Shown here: in pieces, positions 59,384-64,000 of the stretch | Position numbering within the stretch: position 1 is the stretch's first letter | Layout: each line of letters starts with the position of its first letter | Made by a program: the position numbers and the translations under genes | Notes under the pieces: model-generated | Databases searched by the model: none | Told to the model about the DNA's origin: nothing | The model's input: the letters and a program-made list of their open reading frames with translations, nothing else | Source of the DNA: Lachnospiraceae bacterium | GTDB taxonomy: Bacteria; Bacillota; Clostridia; Lachnospirales; Lachnospiraceae | Reading direction: 5' to 3' | DNA length: 64,000 nt | NCBI GenBank assembly: GCA_910574715.1 | Contig: CAJTCH010000018.1 | Coordinates: 1-64,000, forward strand

Positions 59384-61903
59384 TTACTCCATCGTATCAA
59401 AGATTTTGCCTGTCAGGACCTTCTTCAACGCCTGATAAACCGCCCCCTGTGCCAGCCAGTAGATTCCCCATACCGGAAGCACATACCGGATATAGCCAAG
59501 GATCTCCGCACCGTTATACATCCTGACTCTGAACATGAGCAGTGTAAATACAACCGCCGACAAGCCGCCCACTGTCAGCGGGATCAGGAAAAAGGGCAAC
59601 ATCTCCTGACGAAGCGCTTTCATAATGGTCTTCTCATGCATCCCCATACAATCAAGGAAACGGTATCTTGCCACGATCTCATCCATCTCAAAACAGAACT
59701 TAATAAGTATCAGATAGATCCCGCATACGCCTGCCATGATCATCATAAACAGCCATACTACCTGCTTCAGATAACGCTCCGTCGCCGTATCCTGCATCAT
59801 CACTTTGCTGTTGTAATAACGGATTCCCCCATCCTGCTTCGACAGCGCGAAGAGGCTGTCCTCCACATACTCATAATCTCCGCCTGCCGCACAGAACAGA
59901 TACAACTGCTCCCCCTGATAGATCTCCTCAAAGTATTCGTCAGAGAATACCACCAGATTCTGCTCCTTCCCTCCTTTATATATCCCCGTCAATACCGCCC
60001 GTTCTTCTCTTACGACCTTCCTTGGCGTATAGGCCCGGTAACTCCAAAGCTCTGCCCCCGGCCCCGCTGTCTGCAGGTTCAGCGTATCCGCCGCCCCCGA
60101 CCAGTCCAGAAGATGAGCTCTCGCCGACACATCTTCCTGATAAATGACCGCGATTTCCTCCCCGGACAAGCCAATCGCTTCCCCCTCATCTCCAGATCTT
60201 GCTCTCTTAAGCTCAAGATAGGCAGACTCCGGGATACCGATCTGAACCGGCGGTTCTGCCATAACCTGCCTTCCGCCTGCAACAGATTTATAATCCAACG
60301 CGAAGATATCCTTCACGGAGTTGACCAGTGATATGTTCTCCGGCATCAACGAATATACAGTCGTCATCGGATACCATTCTGCCTTAAGTCCTGGCTGCCC
60401 GCTTAATTCCTGCAGCTTTTCATCCGCAGTCTTCCCCGCCGTACAGACAAAGTCATAAGGGAACTGCCCCTCAAGCGCCTGAGCCAACACGTTTCCCCCA
60501 TAAGCGGAAGACAGCGTATACATAACAAGGAATACAGTCACTGTCAGCAGGTAGACCTTCTTCATATTCTGCCCAAATCCGGTGAGAAATGGAAATTTGT
60601 CGAATATGTTCTGATAATACCTGCCGTCTTCTCCCTTGATCCTTCTGATCTGCGCCGAGCGCACACACAGAAGCACCAGAATTAGTCCCAGCAGATAGAC
60701 GGCCTGCGCGTCTTCGCTCTCTCCTCCGCTTCTTCCCATCATCTGTGCCAGAGACCACGCCATGCATATGACGCCCAGGACACCGCATATCCAGCCTGAT
60801 ACCCCTGGTATATGGTTCTTCTTCGGCGCGATAAGCCCCGACGCAGACCAGCGCATATGGTCATACACATGGGAATTCACCATCGCCGCAATCAGCGCAG
60901 CCGCGGTAAATATCCCGCAGACCATAAGATATGTCCCAGCCGGCATTCCCTGCACTGACACCGGAAGCTCCCGTGCGATCACCCGCATGATGATCCCAAA
61001 GACCAGATTCCCAAGGATGATCCCGATAATTCCGGAGCATACCAGACATCCTGCATATTCCATCAGCATCATAGAGCGCAGAGATCTGCTTCGAATCCCA
61101 AGCACTGCCAGTATATTTTCCTCCCGCATCTTACTGCGGATATAATAAGAGAAGGAAAGCCCCATCAGCACCGCATTCAGGAGAAGTCCCATCCATACCG
61201 CGTTCAGAAGGACCTTCTGCGTCCCTCCTCCCGTGACCGCCTCCGCACTGTGGATTCCCAGGAACGCGGACCTGAGCGCAAATACCAGGAACAAAAAAAG
61301 CATCAAAAATACACTGCTCGCGATCAGCATCACATAATTCCGAATATGATACTTTACATTCTTCCATATCATCATGTAATACGAAGAACTGTATCTTCCC
61401 GGAAAATACAGTCTCCGCTTCCGCTCTTCCCTCTCAAGCCTGTCGCGTTCCTCACGCACTCTTGCGTCTTTTCGGATCTCATCACGCTGCTCCACGTACT
61501 GCTTCAGCACGAATTCCGCCAAGCACATTATAGGAAGCAGGTAAGTCCACCCCATAGGAACCAAGGGGAAGAATATGACTGCCGCTGCCGTATACAGGAA
61601 CTCACACCACTGCACCATTCGATAGACAAGCCTTACCTTCTTCCCCGCAAGAGTGCCGATCACATAGATCAGGGCAAGGACGGCGCTAAGAATCGACAGA
61701 AAAAACATATAATAGGACGCTACCAGCTCCGGATCCCCGCCCGTCATCGCCACGATGCCCCCGTTCTTCCCGGCCTCTGAGATATAGCCGGGCAGATGAT
61801 AAGTCTGCCCGGCATAAGCGATCCACGGAAGCCAGATAGCCGCAGCGATAAATATATAAATCAGGACAGATATGATCTGATATATTTTGCCTGATCTCTT
61901 CAT
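59384..61903 (-). CDS. FtsX-family ABC transporter permease
   Basis: An 839-aa membrane protein. Four N-terminal helices come before a charged R/E-rich linker (about residues 145-160). Then follow an FtsX-like helix set, a large extracytoplasmic domain (about 480-720), and three C-terminal helices in which another FtsX core lies. Size and layout resemble BceB-type permeases, although the extra N-terminal helices are unusual. GGAGG precedes the ATG at 61903. The gene follows the aminopeptidase gene by 29 bp. The substrate is unknown. Confidence 0.82.
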   Translation of the reverse strand: MKRSGKIYQIISVLIYIFIAAAIWLPWIAYAGQTYHLPGYISEAGKNGGIVAMTGGDPELVASYYMFFLSILSAVLALIYVIGTLAGKKVRLVYRMVQWCEFLYTAAAVIFFPLVPMGWTYLLPIMCLAEFVLKQYVEQRDEIRKDARVREERDRLEREERKRRLYFPGRYSSSYYMMIWKNVKYHIRNYVMLIASSVFLMLFLFLVFALRSAFLGIHSAEAVTGGGTQKVLLNAVWMGLLLNAVLMGLSFSYYIRSKMREENILAVLGIRSRSLRSMMLMEYAGCLVCSGIIGIILGNLVFGIIMRVIARELPVSVQGMPAGTYLMVCGIFTAAALIAAMVNSHVYDHMRWSASGLIAPKKNHIPGVSGWICGVLGVICMAWSLAQMMGRSGGESEDAQAVYLLGLILVLLCVRSAQIRRIKGEDGRYYQNIFDKFPFLTGFGQNMKKVYLLTVTVFLVMYTLSSAYGGNVLAQALEGQFPYDFVCTAGKTADEKLQELSGQPGLKAEWYPMTTVYSLMPENISLVNSVKDIFALDYKSVAGGRQVMAEPPVQIGIPESAYLELKRARSGDEGEAIGLSGEEIAVIYQEDVSARAHLLDWSGAADTLNLQTAGPGAELWSYRAYTPRKVVREERAVLTGIYKGGKEQNLVVFSDEYFEEIYQGEQLYLFCAAGGDYEYVEDSLFALSKQDGGIRYYNSKVMMQDTATERYLKQVVWLFMMIMAGVCGIYLILIKFCFEMDEIVARYRFLDCMGMHEKTIMKALRQEMLPFFLIPLTVGGLSAVVFTLLMFRVRMYNGAEILGYIRYVLPVWGIYWLAQGAVYQALKKVLTGKIFDTME

Positions 61904-61932
61904 AGTCTTCCTCCGCTGCCTGTACTGCATTG

Positions 61933-63720
61933 CTAAATCGGCCGTGTATACTCCTTAAGCCATTCCCGCTCCTCTTCGGTCAGACGCGGCCCGATCTTCT
62001 CATATACCTGTTCATGATAATGGTTCAGCCACTTGCGCTCATCCCGGCTCATCTCCTCCGGGTCGATCCCGTCTAAGTCGATCGGCGCAAACGTGATCGT
62101 CTCGAAATACATAAACTGCCCGTACTTATTCTGTACGCCCTTTCTCACCACGAACTCATTCTCAATACGGATACCAAACTGTCCGTCCTCATAGATCCCC
62201 GGTTCGTCGGTGATGACCATGCCCTCCTCAAGCTTATGATGCTCGTTCTTACTTGGAACCACATACCAGCGGAATCCGGTCGGCGGTTCATGGACATTGG
62301 CAAGATACCCTACGCCGTGCCCGGTACCGCACTGATAATCCATATCCAGATCCCAGATCGGCCCTCTCGCCAGCACATCCAGATTATATCCATAGCATCC
62401 ATAGAGAAAACGTGCGCGGGACAGCCGCATCATCGCCCTCACAACAGCAGTAAAATACCTCTTCATCTGTGCCTCCACAGAACCAAGAACGAAAGTTCTG
62501 GTGATATCGGTGGAACCTTCGTAATAACCGCCGCCAGTATCATTCAAGAAGAATGCGCCTGAACTTAACGGCACATCCGTCTCTGCGCTTGGCGAATAGT
62601 GCATCATCGCCGCATGGTCCGCAAATGCACACAGAGGCTCGAAGCTGTCACGGATATATCCTTCCTGTGCAGCGCGTAATTCCGTCAGCTTTGCGGCAGA
62701 ACTAAGCTCCGTGATCGTCTCCTTGTCATAGCGTGTCTTGATCCAGTGCATGAACTTGGTGACAGCAACGCCGTCCTTGATGTGGGCTTCCCTGATATTC
62801 GCAAGCTCCACCTCATTCTTCATCGCTTTCATAAGGATGGTTGGATTCGCCGCCTCCACGATCCTGCATGGAATATTCTTATACAGCGCATAGTTCATCT
62901 TCATCGGATCGATCAGCACCGTCTCGGAACCACTCAGTCCCTTCACGTCATCATAGATTGCATTATAAGGATGGATGGTCACCTGATTCTTAGCCAGCTC
63001 TACCTGGATACGGTCGTCAAGCTTGGAATCATCCACATATAATTCTACTCCGTCCTTCTTCACGATCGCGTAGGACAGAAGCAGCGGGAAGAAATCAATA
63101 TCGTCCCCCCGGATATTCAAAAGCCAGCATACATCGTCCAGGGACGCAATGATATGGGCGGTCGCCCCATGCTCCTCCATCACTCCCCGCACACGCTTAA
63201 GCTTGGACGCCGTGCTCTCACCGGAATACTTCTCTTCCAGGAAGAACGCCGGCTTGTCCGAAAGCGGCGGACGGTCTTCCCAGATATCCCCTATCAGGTC
63301 GACGGAATAGTGGATCCGGATCTGTCTCGCCGCCAGCACTTCCTCAAACTCCCGGCCCTCTCCCATGGAAAGTACCCGTCCGTCAAACGCAACCGTTCCG
63401 CCTCTAGGAACACGATCAGTCAGATACTCCGTGATTGACGGCGTATCTCCCACAAACATCTTCATCAGACGGATGCCGCTGCCGGCAAGCTCATTCTCTG
63501 CCTGGAAGAAATACCTTCCATCCGTCCAGAGCCCCCCATCATCTCTGGTTATGACGACCGTCCCGTAAGATCCGCTGAAACCGGAAATATATTTCCTCGC
63601 TTTAAAATGTTCCCCTACATATTCACTCTGGTGAAAATCAGCGGTGGGAACTATATACGCGTCGATCCCCTTAGACGCCATGCGAGTACGAAGTTCGGAA
63701 ATCCTTTCTGCTATGTTCAT
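61933..63720 (-). CDS. pepP: M24 family aminopeptidase P (Xaa-Pro aminopeptidase)
   Basis: A 595-aa protein in the three-domain form with two creatinase N domains and a C-terminal pita-bread catalytic domain. The metal ligands appear in order: the two Asp in LNDTGGGYYEGSTDITRT, His in GTGHGVGYLANVHEPP, Glu in TDEPGIYE, and Glu in RIENEFVV. It removes N-terminal residues before proline. AGGAGG precedes the ATG. First gene of a unit with the ABC transporter. Confidence 0.95.
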   Translation of the reverse strand: MNIAERISELRTRMASKGIDAYIVPTADFHQSEYVGEHFKARKYISGFSGSYGTVVITRDDGGLWTDGRYFFQAENELAGSGIRLMKMFVGDTPSITEYLTDRVPRGGTVAFDGRVLSMGEGREFEEVLAARQIRIHYSVDLIGDIWEDRPPLSDKPAFFLEEKYSGESTASKLKRVRGVMEEHGATAHIIASLDDVCWLLNIRGDDIDFFPLLLSYAIVKKDGVELYVDDSKLDDRIQVELAKNQVTIHPYNAIYDDVKGLSGSETVLIDPMKMNYALYKNIPCRIVEAANPTILMKAMKNEVELANIREAHIKDGVAVTKFMHWIKTRYDKETITELSSAAKLTELRAAQEGYIRDSFEPLCAFADHAAMMHYSPSAETDVPLSSGAFFLNDTGGGYYEGSTDITRTFVLGSVEAQMKRYFTAVVRAMMRLSRARFLYGCYGYNLDVLARGPIWDLDMDYQCGTGHGVGYLANVHEPPTGFRWYVVPSKNEHHKLEEGMVITDEPGIYEDGQFGIRIENEFVVRKGVQNKYGQFMYFETITFAPIDLDGIDPEEMSRDERKWLNHYHEQVYEKIGPRLTEEEREWLKEYTRPI

Positions 63721-63813
63721 AAAAATAAACCTCCTAAAATTATACTATATCTATAATGTACCATAAACCCGTCCAAAGTACAATTTTTTACCGAATTTTT
63801 GTCTTGTTTTGTC

Positions 63814-63842
63814 TTGAAGCCCGCTCAATATTATGCTATGAT
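63814..63842 (+). promoter_or_regulatory. promoter of the MATE gene
   Basis: TTGAAG at 63814-63819, a 17-bp spacer and TATGAT at 63837-63842, 49 bp before the ATG. Confidence 0.6.
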
Positions 63843-63891
63843 TTGGCAGAAACTTTTCCATCACAGATTACGGAATAACAGAGGTATCGCT

Positions 63892-64000
63892 ATGGCATCA
63901 CACATTAAAAACATGACCCAGGGAAAACCTGTTTCCCTGATCTTCTCATTTGCACTGCCGCTTATGATCGGCAATGTATTTCAACAGCTTTATACCGTCG
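63892..64000 (+). CDS. MATE family efflux transporter, N-terminal fragment (cut by window edge)
   Basis: Only 36 codons are visible. The start MASHIKNMTQGKP leads into a first helix with FALPLMIGNVFQQLY, the hallmark opening of DinF/NorM-type MATE exporters in Clostridia. GAGG lies seven bases before the ATG. The rest lies beyond the window, so neither its completeness nor its substrate can be judged. Confidence 0.85.
   Translation, partial: MASHIKNMTQGKPVSLIFSFALPLMIGNVFQQLYTV

Overview
The window looks like chromosomal DNA of an anaerobic, endospore-forming gut Clostridium of the Lachnospiraceae type. Evidence: an alpha/beta small acid-soluble spore protein, a GerW/YtfJ sporulation protein, a six-gene Rnf complex (rnfCDGEAB), a biotin-dependent Na+-pumping decarboxylase cluster, strong AGGAGG ribosome-binding sites and mid-GC housekeeping genes. 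I saw no rRNA, tRNA or CRISPR array. Most genes lie on the minus strand.

1-16.4 kb: a cell-surface polysaccharide locus, transcribed right to left. It starts with two tandem NusG-family antiterminators (LoaP/UpxY type), then a DegT aminotransferase, a PglC-like initiating sugar-phosphate transferase, a UDP-HexNAc dehydrogenase and 4-epimerase pair, glycosyltransferases, a beta-propeller protein, a Wzy polymerase fused to a glycosyltransferase, a Wzx flippase and an MBOAT O-acyltransferase. It ends against a transposase at the left edge. The distal half is clearly more AT-rich than the rest. Two independent on/off switches are visible. The MBOAT gene is frameshifted at a G10 tract, and one G fewer restores the frame. 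Upstream of the antiterminators, two exact 27-bp inverted repeats enclose 347 bp holding one strong promoter. That promoter now points away from the operon, so the segment reads as an invertible promoter in the OFF position.

16.5-23.3 kb: a D-Ala-D-Ala carboxypeptidase gene (dacF) is split by a 5.5-kb element. The element carries a large serine recombinase, a small ORF ahead of it and a five-PAS hybrid histidine kinase. A 10-bp repeat, CACATGCGTC, marks both junctions. Removing the DNA between the repeats rejoins dacF exactly in frame (1335 bp, 444 aa) through its SxN motif.

23.8-41.4 kb: housekeeping and sporulation genes: SASP, recG, a fakA-like gene, an Asp23 protein, rpmB, a 45-aa membrane protein, GerW, DUF2953, PBP2 and FtsW/SpoVE-like proteins, a U32 peptidase, zapA, ruvAB, a Gx transporter, a NusG-domain-II protein, apbE, a Q/N/Y-rich membrane protein and DUF2752.

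41.4-64 kb: energy and central metabolism. The Rnf complex is followed by rpsA-like, ispH and cmk, an HI0933-like flavoprotein and an RpiR-type regulator. Next comes a transcarboxylase/Na+ pump cluster with a CoA-type carboxyltransferase, gamma, biotin carrier, beta and an OadA-type carboxyltransferase. The window ends with a POT peptide transporter, an ABC transporter pair, an M24 aminopeptidase P and the start of a MATE exporter.
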